DNA of 64,000 bases from Punica granatum (taxonomy: Eukaryota; Streptophyta; Magnoliopsida; Myrtales; Lythraceae): the NCBI RefSeq assembly GCF_007655135.1, contig NC_045131.1, positions 7,936,001-8,000,000 on the forward strand, in the 5' to 3' direction. Position 1 is the first letter of the stretch; every line of letters starts with the position of its first letter. Below the pieces are notes generated by a model, which saw only the letters and a list, made by a program, of their open reading frames with translations, was not told the origin of the DNA and searched no databases. The position numbers and the translations under genes are program-made. Positions 24,531-36,340 of this stretch are shown here, in pieces.

Positions 24531-27500
24531 CGAACAGTTTTATGGAAATGCGAATCAGAAGAAGAAGAAGAACAGAGAAAAAGAATCGATGATAAATCAA
24601 AGAACCTAGAACAGAATGATGGGTACTAGTTTTATTTTATTTATTTATTTTTCCAAATTTATTTCTTAAGAGGGCTAAATTAATTTGCTGTTAAGGAGGG
24701 ATGGTTGTTTTGGTTTTATCGGGTCTTGAGTAGGAGTAAAGCTAAAGCTAGCCCTGTTATATATGCGGGTGGTATTATCTATATTGATTCAACAATCACT
24801 CAATATAATTTGTCCCTTTTTATTCGGGCTAAGAAAAATTGTATTTATTCATATGTAACGATCGGAAACTTCTTCGTGTTTAGCTGTTCTTGAGAGAATG
24901 AACACGCGTTCGACGAGTCCATGGACGACCCTGCCATCGATAATGCCCTTTCATAATATAAGCAAAGCTAGAGACCCGAACCAAAGACATCCTCCCGTCA
25001 CTCATCCGAGTCGTGGTCCAAACAAGGAATTGTGCGAATCAGTATTTGTTGTACATACGATATTCTCTTGGTAATTGATCAATTTTATCCTTAATATTTC
25101 CCAATCATGTGTGCCGTGTGGAATATAATTAAATCAAATGATGCTGTGCCGGGAGTTGGGATGTCTATAGCAAAGATTGAATTGGAAGCTACAATTAGGA
25201 TTCAACCAACTGCGCCTGTTGCTTTCAGGCAGAACTGTTGAGAGCATTGGCTCTGCGTTAGGTACGGAATAGTTGTCTGTTGACATATTCTTGCTAGTAT
25301 CTCTGGAACCAATTGAAGCTGTTGAATCATTTTGTCTCGATAAATGGAACGAAAAGGAACGCGTTTCCGATCAGTTCGATAAAAGGGAACGGATGTATCG
25401 TGATAACGAGAATTCGTATGATGGGCTAAGGTATAGGATGCCTCGTTTCTTCCCCTTGGACGGGTTTCAGAGCTTACTCGTTTCATACCTGCGTTATTTG
25501 ATGTGTAGTTGGAACCAATGTATCTATGATCACAAACAGTGGATGATCCAAGAGGTCCCATAACTGATGGGAAGTTCACCTTTTGCCATAAGAAATTAAA
25601 TTCGAAAAACTGTACAACTTTTCGATTAGGTTATCGTGCATAACTTCTCTATACATAGAGAGACTGCGTGCGTAAGTAATTAATCGGCTAAGAGTTGGTG
25701 CCAACTGAAGCATATATAGACCTTGTGCCTAAATAGTTAGTTTTCATCTGCTATGTGAAGTTATCGTGCCTGCCATAGTAATCAAAGCTATTCGAAAGCT
25801 ATGTGGCCATTCTATTTTATGTATCGAATAGATGTGATCTATTGAAATGGGACAGGATAACTATACTCTTGAAACCTTTTGCCAATGGAAGTAACCGTCT
25901 TAAAACACACATGATACGATTGTTATCAACTTTATACGAAATCGTGCTGTTCCAGGACATGAGCGAATTGAAGAGCTCTCGCCGGGGTCCACTCCATGCG
26001 ATTCCATCGCACGAGGACTATGATATCGCATCCGTATAATGTCCAATAGCATCCTAGCTTCCAGAAATGTTCGTTTATCGTCGAATCAAATCAATCACCC
26101 ATTCTCACATAAGCACCCAGCACCGTCCTGTTTAAGTCGTGCAAATACAAACGTGCATACACATACATAGCTTGCACCGAACTTTCTATATAATTGGACC
26201 CTGCTCCGCTCAAATTCTAGCTTTAAGATGAATTCGACATGCCGAATAGTCCATGTTCTGAATGTAGATCCAGATGGTATGCACATATATGATTATAGAA
26301 ATTTAGGATTGGGCTCATAGAGAGCTGGGTAGAAGAGGGAAATAAAGGGGGCTTTTTCCAAAATGGATGGGTCGTACTGACTATTATGCATGTGATTGTT
26401 AGGCCATCATGGGTGCCAATCAGTGGATCGGTCTCGAATCTTGTGGCGAGGCGAGGCCAAGCACGAGCTGGCCTACCGAGGCCAACGAAGGTCATCTTGG
26501 CCTCAACTTGGTGACGGAGCTCTGCATCAGAGGGGCAGTTCTTCTAGACCAATATCCGACTCATGGGATGAAATGCTCCAATTTAAATACATACGGAGGA
26601 CTATCCCCAGATAGTTGTTTTGCCGGGGCATAGCCTCTCGATACTCGGCCCCGATACACCAGGTAATATAGATGGTGACCATCTCATCGTAATATTAGCT
26701 GCACTCAGTTGCTCATGTTTGGTGGCATCAGAATATGGAATATGGACTGGGACCGAATTAGTTTGGATATAATAATAATAATAATAATATAATGGTTAAG
26801 CAACTAATCTCGATTAGGAGTGGATTTAGCCCGGATTAGGATAACGCTTTACCCATATTGAAAAAATTACCCGCGATTTCACCTCCAATTTATCAGCCCC
26901 TCCGTTAAAGTTTCTTGCCCCTGTTTTTTTAAAGTAATTTTTCCAAAATAAAATTTTAATTTCTGAAATTGAAACACTTATTTTCATGAGTATATTGGTA
27001 ATTTCACTTTAACATGCTAATTTTAGACCTTGACAGGCATCAACCACTTGAATTAGAATAGTAAAAATTCATGGAACTTGAGAACCCATCCTCCTTTCCT
27101 ACCTCCCTTTATACCCCCAGTCAAATATATATATATTCCGTGGAGGTCTATGAATTTAATACAAGAAAATATAATGAAATCTTATTATATTAAATTCATG
27201 GGCATTCTTGGTAACTGAAAAAAAAAATGAAAGCTAAATAAATAGCATATGTAGTCCTGTGATGAAAACCTAATTAAGACACTCTTGAAACATATGTACA
27301 AGCATTGGCTGGTCTCTTGAAAAAGAGAGAGCAACTAATTTTCATGCTAAATGAATTCACGAAGAAACATGACAACTTTTTCCTAGTTTTATTAAAGAGA
27401 ATGGTAGCAAGAACAATATCTTTTAGATTGTCGGTAGTCCTCACCCTATACTGTTCCCTTCTATAACTTTCATTATTTCACGTTGGTCGGTTCTCCAAGA

Positions 27501-28097
27501 ATTGAAGAGGGCCCGCTTTGTTAAAATATATGTGACTTCTAGTACTATATTGCACAAAAAAAGTACGTAACTTCTAACCTCGAGGGGTTTGATTTGATGT
27601 TGTGCGTGTAATATTACCAGCTCCCGTCAAAGTTCGAATCCTATAGTAGTCCAATATTGCAAAATCCTATTGTGTGTGTAATATTGCAACATTGGGACCT
27701 CAAGGTAAAGTCGAGGTGACCTAGGGCTGGACTTAGTGTGAGGGCGGGTGTCCGTAGTCCAGGAGGGGGTGGCCTGTAGTCCAGTGAAAATTAAAGAATA
27801 GAAGAGGCTTATATGTGGTAAGACCCTGTAATCCATTAGTTTAAACTTTTGCATTACAGGTAGATTTGAAATCGTATAAACCCGACCCAACACCCATCAT
27901 CTTGGATTAAAGGGTTACTAATGGAAGATTCATGAGATTTAGAGCACATTACGTCTATGGTGAAGCTAACAAGGTGGCGGTTCGTCTTGCTCGCCATGCT
28001 GGAGTACAATGGTGGCTGACTCGGTTTTATGCTGATTTGGTCCCAAATCGGTGTAATGTCCATGAATGCACAACTCCATATCGGATGGTTTTGGTTA

Positions 28098-28139
<42 letters not shown>

Positions 28140-28471
28140 ATCCTTTCGGATTTTTTTTTAAAAAAGTAGGATTATTTCTCCTACCCTGGACGGCCGTGAA
28201 AGGACAAATGCAGGAACATGATTGGCCCATTTCGGCACATATTAATATTATATTGCACATCCGTCAGGGTCACTAACGTCATTAAAATTGGTTTATCCGT
28301 TGAAGCTGACGAGCTGTTATGACCTTTCTGCTCCGTTTCTTTCTCCTCTCTCCGCTAATCATCCAAGGAAGGAAGAGAGTCACGCCCGCCGCGATCAGCC
28401 ACGCCGACACTCGCGTCTCTCCTCCTCCATCGATTGCGTCGGCGAGCTGGAATCTGCGTGACCGTGCGTGA
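24531..28471. other. Large intergenic region between TBL and SAC8
   Basis: No gene is supported. The longer open frames (for example 25202-25579 minus and 26396-26633 plus) resemble nothing I know and have no promoter or splice context. A TAA/ATA microsatellite lies at about 26770-26790 and a long TA repeat at about 28105-28137. The last 150 bases before 28472 are probably the SAC8 leader. Confidence 0.45.
28105..28137. repeat. TA dinucleotide microsatellite
   Basis: An uninterrupted run of TA units of roughly 33 bases, lying about 340 bp upstream of the SAC8 start codon. Confidence 0.9.
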
Positions 28472-31400
28472 ATGGAGAGTGGATCCTCTTCCGGCGGATT
28501 CCGGCTCCACGAGGAGCTGGAGCTGCAGGAATTCCAGGACAAGTTCGTGATCAGATCGAAGGAGTCGCCGAGCGACGGGTTCTCCATCGGTCGCAGAGAA
28601 GGAAACATCGAATCGCTCGCCGGTGAGCTTTTTTCTTGCTCCGAACTTGACTTTGTTTGGTTTACAATGTCGGAGCGTCGTTGGGCGTACGGGAGAAAAT
28701 GCTGGAAGTAGAGGAGGAATCGCGAACATTGAGCTCCACCGGTGCTTGCATTAATTCGTGGCTGAGGCATGGACCGGTTTATGGTTGGAACGGTGCATGA
28801 CTGAAATATGAGGATCATTTCAAGCGGGTGGCGATATCGAAATCGAAACTGTGGATTATAAGCCTTGTTGTGATTATTCATGGTTTCCACTCCGCTTGCT
28901 TTATTGAGCTGGAAAAGCTATTCTAACTCTCGTTATAAAATAGTTGCAGAAGATGCTTCTTCCACTAGTCCTTCCAAGACGACAACAATTTATGGAGTTG
29001 TTGGAACAATCAGACTACTCGCAGGTATGATTATATTGCAGGCTGCTTAACTGAAATTATGGGTGATCTGTCGTTGAACATTTCATGAGGTGTTTAAATG
29101 CGCTCTTCATGTTTCTCAGCAAACAGTCTTTGACATGTTCATATTGGTGCAACGTCACTTTGTTCTGTTTCTAAACCGTATACTTATTTTCTCTTTCTGT
29201 TTGTAATGTCTGTACTGCATCATGGCAGTATCTATGGCTTCAGGAAACTGACAAGTGCTTCGTTGATGTTTGACCACTATTTGGGGCAGGAAATTATGTA
29301 CTAGTGATAACTTCGCGGGAGGAAGCCGGGACTTTTCTTGGTTTTCCTGTTTATCGAGTGAATTCTATGAAATTCCTTCCCTGCAACGACGCCTTAAAGC
29401 TTTCCACTTGTCAAGAAGTAGAACTTTGTTTTCTTTTTTTTCCCGCCATTTCTCTTTTTAATGCAAAGTTAGTGTTGCCCCTCTACAATGACAGTTTTCT
29501 TTCATGCAGAAGCGGGATGAGGCTTACTTCATGGCTCTGTTGAAGACAGTAGAATCAACTCCTGGATTGTATTATTCTTATGGAACAGACATTACGCTCA
29601 AGTAAGTCTGTGAACCCTGGGGTTTTTCAATAATTGATGCTCTTTGCATGACTTTATCCATCCCATTCTACCTTGATATTATGTTTTCTCACAATTATTT
29701 GATCATGGGCTAGCTTGCAGAGAAGACATAGGTTGATGGATGGGTGGATGACCAAGCCAATCTGGAAGCAGGTTAGATAACACCATGATCAGTCTTTCAA
29801 AGCTCATGTACCTCAGAATGCAACTTGGTTAATAAAAAATGGAATAATGTTCCAGTTTGCAAGCTAAACTGGAAAGTCCTTCTCCTTTTCACTTTTATTT
29901 TATCCTTACCAATCAACATATAGGCCTTTTGATTTGGTTAAGCTTTGGTTCACTTATGTAGTCCGAATTAAGTTGCTCAAAAACTATGTAGTCACTATTG
30001 AACTTTATGCAGTACTTCCTAACGAAGATCTTCCACTTTTTTCTATGGAGATTTATTTGTTGGTATGAGAAAAAATGAAGAACTTCTTTTAGGGATTCTT
30101 CTATTTTCTAGGCCATAATTTTGTTTCTTGAATTATGCAATGATTGTGGAACAGTGACTTATGGTTTTTCATATCTATATTCCAGGCTGACCCTAGATTT
30201 GTTTGGAACAAGAATCTTATGGTGGAACTTATTGAGTGTAAGGTATCTAATTCATTCTAAACCTTTGCATCAATAGGTTCACATGCTTATTACTCTCTGA
30301 GCATCTGTATGCTTGCTCAAATAACAAAGTAGAGTAGTTTTACTGAACTAAAGAGCATTATCTAATGTACTCTTCAAAATCTCATTCTCAAGTCATCTAT
30401 TCCCGTTTTAATACTGATTCATTTTCCTTGTGCAGCTTGATGGATTTGCTATTCCGCTCCTACAAGGAAATATCCTGAGTAATGCTTAATTTCTCTGCTT
30501 AGGTTTTACTTACTTCTTGTTGTCACTCTGTGCACATGCATATTCATATGTACTTATCAGTTGGTTATGCCAGCAAGTGGAGAGAATTTAATATGTATGT
30601 AAAGAAGCTGTTGCATTGTCTTTTTGATTCTGGATCTTTTTCTGGGAGATGGCATTTGGTTTGTGCAAATTCAAAAAGACGGCACAAAGCTAAATCTAGT
30701 AACTTTGATTGTTGTCGGAAAATGAGATAATTTTTCTTAACTGAGATTTAAGCTTTCAAGCTGCACCATTGGAGCTGAAGGGCTTACCTGCCACAATTAC
30801 ATTAATCTCAAGGAGATGCACGAGGCGCCTAGGTAAGGACTCGTTTGCTACTTTTTTTTCTGGCTTAGATGGATTACATGCAATTTTGGTGGTTTTCTTA
30901 TAATTAAATGCAATATTATGGGCCAGGAACGAGAATGTGGCGAAGAGGAGCTAATCTGGAAGGCGATACCGCTAATTTCATTGAAACTGAGCAAATTTTA
31001 GAGGCTGAAAGTTTCAAGTCCTCATTGTTACAGGTTGTTTTGCTCTTCTGCTGGTTTAAGATAGTGTCTTCTATTCAATGCTCTCTCTCTGTTGTTCAGC
31101 TGCTGCTATGTTGCCCATAGTGTTCAGTGATATGAAAATTTTGCCTATGGCTCGATACTAGTTTGGTAGGTATTAGTTGGCATCATTTTCATTGGTGCTT
31201 TGGGGTCATTGGTCTTTAGATAGATCTATTCAAGCTTAACTGCGTAGTATTAACTATTAAGAACAAGCATTATTTCAGAAATATAGATCTCCACCTCCAA
31301 CTTCATGAATATATAAATACTTTTTCTTCACATCTATCTGCCTCTAAAGAAAGTTGACGTGAGGTTGTTGTTTTATTTTCTCTCCCCCACAGCTGCAAAC

Positions 31401-34400
31401 CCCCATCCCATTCTACATAATGACTGCTTGGGAGTTTTTTTTTTCCATTAATTTATGTTTGCACAGATGATGTGTTTCCTTGTGCTTTCTTCTTAACTTG
31501 CACTAATAAGTTTAAGGGAAAATATTTTTGACATTTGCATGAGCATCAGTCTTTTTGACAACCCATCTCACGAGGGGGGCGGAGGGGATGGGGATGTACA
31601 AATTCTAGTGTTGTAAATAAAATAAAAAGGATTCCATCAAAAAGGTTTTGTCATCTTCGTGATAATTAGCCTCAATTCCTACATGGGAGGAAAATAAGGA
31701 AAATCATATATCCTGGTTTTATCATTTGAGGAGATGCCCTCTAGGTGATCTAGCAGATTTGTCAATGTAAATGTTGCATAATCTCATATTGGTTAAGGAG
31801 GATTCTGAAGGACAGGGGGAAAGTAAATCCATAAAAAAGTAAATTCATAGGTCATTTTTCTTGTTGCCACGATAGCAGTTGGTCTTCCAGCACATCAGGC
31901 ACAAAGCTCTTTTGCTCCCTTGCTTATCAGATGACTTATGAACCAATTACAGATTCGAGGCTCAATTCCCCTTCTCTGGGAGCAAATCGTAGACTTGAGC
32001 TACAAACCAAGACTTAGAGTAATTAATCATGAGGAAACGGTATGTTCAGAGCCGCTACTGTAGATATCTCTTCAATTTGCTCTATGTTTTTCTCATCCTA
32101 ACTTATCTGGTTATGGTTCATCAGTCAAAAGTTGTGGAGCGGCATTTTCATGATCTTTCACAAAGATATGGAGAGACAATGGTGCTTGACTTGACTGATA
32201 GAGTAAGGGCTTACTTTTGCTGTTTCTTAGATTGTAATACATAAACCTGGATCTTCTATATCCTTGTGGGTCCTTGTGTTAGGAAATATCTGGACTGGAC
32301 AATGTTCGCGGACATTCTTCCTGTTGACCTTTGTATTTCAAGCTACGACCACTGTGGTGCATTTGAGAAATTGCTAATTGTCAGAGCAAAGGAGTTGGGT
32401 CCTATTTCTAGCCTGTTAATGGAAATAGCTTATTTGCCCACTTAGTTTAGGTTTTGCTCCATGCTCATGGTTTGACTTTTTTGTGAGGATTGGACTGTCT
32501 AATACCATGCAGAAATGTGTCATTGATTTGTTATTTTGCTATTGCAGCATGGTGATGAAGGGCAATTAGGTGCAGCATATGCTTCTGAAGTTGAAAAGCT
32601 GCCAAATGTGAGGTGACACTCTTGTTAATTATGATTTAATACCTTGTAATGGAAATAAATAGTGAATGTTTCCTAAAAGTACAATGGATGAAAATAGGCC
32701 ATTCCTGGTTTTATACTCACTGTTGTCAACTTTTTAATATACTTTTCACTGTGATAGGGCAGCAAATGTTTGTACCTTACCTAATCTCACATTTATGTTT
32801 TCATAGTGATCAGATCTAGTTCTTTGAGGCACCATACAGATTTAGGCACTGACGGATATGAAAAATTGAAAAGTGTAATAACTACAGAGTCCTTGCATTG
32901 GGAGTTGAAACCGCTACAATGAACTTTGGGCTTTTACTCTAAGATGAGGTGCTGTCCTATATGTTCTATGGCAGCATTTTGTTGCATTCCAGCGATCCAT
33001 TGTCATGATTGATAACAATCTTCCTGCTATCTTTTGCTCTCTGCTGTACTAGTCAAAATATAGAAATGCTATATGGATGTAATATTCAATCTTATATAGC
33101 TTATAATGATCTTTATTACGTGAACTAATTATTTGATTCCTGTTTCATGGCAGATACGTGTCGTTTGATTTTCATCATATCTGTGGCAGCTCAAACTTTG
33201 AAAACCTAGAAGTTCTCTATGAAGAAATTTCTGAAGACTTTGAGAAGCAAGGGTAATAAAAAAAGGGGATAGTTTATGCCATATGTGAATTGAGATGCAG
33301 TCCAGATATGCTGGCTATATATATAAATAATGCCATGTTGTAATCAATTCTATTCCAGCTGAACAGATACTTCCTCGTGGATGCTGAAGGGACTATACTT
33401 GAGGAGCAGAAAGGAATCATTAGAGCAAACTGCATTGATTGTCTTGATCGAACAAATGTGACCCAGGTAATTTTGGGAGAAATTTACTTCTATTTCACCT
33501 TCTGTGCATTTTCAGAAGCTACTTTTGAGAGTATGGATACCGAGCAATTCATAAAAATTCCCTGTCCAAAGGAGAGTTTTTACATTCAATTGAACATACA
33601 GTTGTCATATTTAATTCAACATTCTTTGGGAAGATGCAGATTTTTCTAATTTTGTTTTACTTTCAGAGTTTTCTGGCTCAGAAGTCATTAAATATACAGT
33701 TGCGAAGAATCGGAGTGCTAGTTCCTACTGAAAGCTTTTCCACGTTCTCTGACAATTATGGGAAGTTCAGGACATGTATGTAGCAATATTCACGTGATTA
33801 GTTAAATTTTGCATGTGTAGTAATGTTTTTAGGGTTATTCTTAAAAGTTCTTTTGTTTGTTCAAAGTGTGGGCAGAGCAAGGTGATGAGCTAAGTCTTGA
33901 ATATGCTGGAACACATGCACTGAAGGGGGATCTAGTCAGGTGATTTTCTCAACTTTAATGTTTCTATATAATTTCCTAGTTTGTCAGTAGATGATAGGGC
34001 ATGGGGATAATGCAGATATGGAAGACAGACAGTAGTAGGAATGATTAGAGATGGGATGAGCGCTCTCTCAAGATACTACTTGAATAATTTCCAGGATGGG
34101 ATACGGCAGGAAAGCTTTCTGTTTTTCTTGCTCTGCTCTTCGCATTCTTAAACACTATTACTCAGATGGAAAGGAACTGAAGGGATTCGTTTCTTTTGTG
34201 CAGGATGCAATAGATCTTGTCAGCGGACACTACACAATAAACAGAAATGGCGCATCACCGTTTCAGCTTAATGGGTTTGAATCAATCTCAGTAAGCTAGC
34301 ATCTAAATCCTATTTCCCAATAAAATTTCAATGGCACTTCATTCTCTGGAAGTGATGAACCATAAACTTTTGTCTCGTCAAGAATTCCTAATACTGATAT

Positions 34401-35288
34401 TTGGTATGGAGAAGATATTAGTGTAGACAAACTCTTCTTTTAGCAGAATCGTTACAATGAGTTTAGCTGATGAGCAAAGCATACAGTTACATCTGAACCG
34501 CCAGCAAAAAAAGATTGAGATTCCAAAAGTGATTCGTTCTTTGTTGAGTGCAAATGAAAGTTTGCATTATTTAATATCTACTTAGACGCTTGACCTCAGT
34601 TCAGATAAAACAAAAGAAATCAACTCTTCCTAAGTTGGTGATTTGGTGTTCATGTTTTATTCAGATACTAGATGTCTCGGTGCTTCTGATGAACATGTGC
34701 TAGGTGTACGTCCAACTCGTTATGATCTGTCAAACAATTGTCTTTCTATGTATTGGTATCTGATTCTTTGTTGGATGGATCTTCTTAATTAACAATTGCA
34801 GTATCTCCCGGTAGCATCAGCTTTGCTTGTTGGAACTTTGACGGCGACAACTTTATCGCTTCAACAAGGTGCTATGATCTCTTCCTTCGACCATTATGAT
34901 GTTGCCACATTGTAAATTATTGTCATAACTATCCTCTTTTTGGACATGCCTAAATTTTATGCCATCTTTAATACAAAAAAGGTGGAAATGCATGGAAACG
35001 AATCCCATACAGAATTCAATATTTTTTGTATGCAAAATTGGGCAATTCATTCACTTCTGTTTCCATTCAATCATCGAAACTTCTTGTTGCAGTTCAATTA
35101 CCAGAGGACTGAAAATGTTAATACAGTCTTTTCATCTTTTTTTGTTTCATTGTGTTTCAGCTGGGAGGAGTGCGCAGCAGTTTATCTCATCTGCTCTGTG
35201 GGCTGGGGTAGCTGCTGGGGTGATGGCCATGGTGAAAGCCAATGGAAGGCAGCTCTGTTCGAGGCCCCGCTTGTGTGGTCTCCTGTGA
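28472..35288 (+). CDS. SAC8: SAC-domain phosphoinositide phosphatase (SAC8-like)
   Basis: Membrane-anchored lipid phosphatase, expected to act on PtdIns4P and related lipids at the ER. Twenty exons: 28472-28622, 28950-29024, 29290-29417, 29510-29601, 29714-29771, 30187-30243, 30436-30469, 30752-30832, 30927-31033, 31953-32039, 32125-32202, 32548-32612, 33154-33252, 33367-33466, 33667-33775, 33867-33939, 34016-34109, 34204-34290, 34802-34868 and 35161-35288. They give 1770 nt and 589 aa; Arabidopsis SAC8 is 588 aa as I recall. The Sac domain includes [17 protein letters not shown] and the catalytic Cx5R(T/S) motif [10 protein letters not shown] at about residues 391-400. Two C-terminal membrane helices lie near residues 527-545 and 556-575. 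Two introns are odd. The one after exon 7 looks U12-type (AT-AA), and the one after exon 17 begins GA instead of GT. If those do not splice as modelled, the protein would be truncated or altered. Confidence 0.9.
30470..30751 (+). other. Putative U12-type intron of SAC8 with AT-AA ends
   Basis: The sequence after exon 7 reads GGAA|ATATCCTGAG, close to the minor-spliceosome 5' consensus ATATCCTT. Upstream of exon 8 lies TTCTTAAC at 30734-30741, close to the U12 branch consensus TTCCTTAAC, about 11 nt before the boundary that restores LLQG-SFQ. Keeping the conserved GSFQ residues requires the intron to end AA at 30751. A GT-AG alternative (30479-30760) keeps the frame but replaces GSFQ with other residues. 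Confidence 0.6.
34110..34203 (+). other. SAC8 intron 17 with a GA donor
   Basis: Exon 17 ends CGGCAG and the next bases are GAAAGC, not GTAAGC. The acceptor is a normal TTTTGTGCAG before GATGCAATAG. Joining at GA-AG gives [17 protein letters not shown], the expected family sequence. No GT or GC donor near 34110 keeps the frame. It is either a rare GA-AG intron or a donor mutation (T to A at position +2). Confidence 0.65.
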
Positions 35289-35969
35289 CTTACACAACAA
35301 AGGTGCCTGCATGCGTGATAAACCTGTTAACTGCATAGTACACGTTAGCGCGAATCTTTGATTAACCGATTATCGCTGCTTGCTCCATTGTTTGTTCCGG
35401 TTTATTGACTTATTTAATATGCACTTTACACGAATGCAATGCTGGCTCTTATTTCACGGTTTTTCCAGCTCAAACCCGTAACATGGCTGGCTCTTAATAA
35501 GAGTCACAGCTTCTGCTAACCAACCGTTATATGCGTATTCATCACACGTCATGATTGGCCATACATAACAAGACTCAATATTTGGTCTTAAATTTACTCG
35601 TGAGTCAGGACAGCTCAGACCCGTCTCATGGTTGGCTTTTAGATTAACATAACTGTAATTATTGGAGATTCTTAAATTTACTATATGATTTTAAGTCTCA
35701 CTAACAAGAATAATCCTCAGATGATCATAACTACTCTGTGATTTTCCTTTTTAATTGTAATAACAGAAACTAACCATTCCACCCGCGCGTTTTGCAGAAT
35801 TATTATCATGACAGTCACTTATATATTTTATTATTTAATTGGGATCATTAAAAATATTAATTAACTTATGATTGTAAAATTAAATTTCTGATATTTCTTA
35901 AGTTGATGGTGAACAGAAGAAGTTAAATTCATCATATGAAGTTACTTGTATTAAATATTTTATTTACAT
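35289..35969. other. SAC8 3' flank
   Basis: 3' UTR and downstream DNA, with no exon beyond the stop codon at 35286-35288. Part of it (about 35427-35505, acgaatgcaatgctggct) is also found in the degenerate SAC8 copy at 44330-44410. The partial duplication therefore extended past the gene's end. Confidence 0.5.
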
Positions 35970-36331
35970 GGGCAAATTATAAAAAAAAACCCCAAATTTT
36001 GTAAAATGTCTCAGTTTTATCCTAAATTTTGTTTTGTAACAAAAAAACCATAAATTTTTTAAAATGTCTCAAAAATGACCTCCGTTATAACTTTCGTCAA
36101 TTTTTGCCTACGTGTGACCTACGTGGACTGTTAAAGGGACCCACTAGCCTACGTGTGACCTACGTGGACTGTTAAAGGGATCCACCATCAGCAGCAAAAA
36201 TTGACGGAAGTTATAACGGAGGTCATTTTTGAGACATTTTAGAAAACTTATGGTTTTTTTTGTTACAAAACAAAATTTAGGACAAAATTGAGATATTTTA
36301 CAAAATTTGGGGTTTTTTTTGTAATTTACCC
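35970..36331. mobile_element. 362-bp foldback MITE, probably Mutator-like
   Basis: The two arms, of roughly 140-150 bp each, are near-perfect inverted repeats: GGGCAAATTATAAAAAAAA at the left, and the right end reads GGGTAAATTACAAAAAAAA in reverse. Flanks are tatttacat (35961-35969) and aatttacat (36332-36340), a 9-bp target duplication with one mismatch, as expected for Mutator-like elements. The centre holds a 40-bp direct repeat (cctacgtgtgacctacgtgg at about 36107 and 36149). No coding capacity. Confidence 0.8.
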
Positions 36332-36340
36332 AATTTACAT

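Noticed and set aside
25202..25579. 125-codon open frame on the minus strand between TBL and SAC8
   Set aside because: No recognisable domain, no promoter, splice or codon signal, and it overlaps an equally long frame on the other strand.
26395..26640. Overlapping 70-75 codon frames in a GC-richer patch
   Set aside because: No family resemblance and no gene-like context; composition alone explains the open frames.
34096..34299. 67-codon open frame running through SAC8 intron 17
   Set aside because: It is out of frame with exon 17 upstream, so it cannot represent intron retention of the SAC8 protein.
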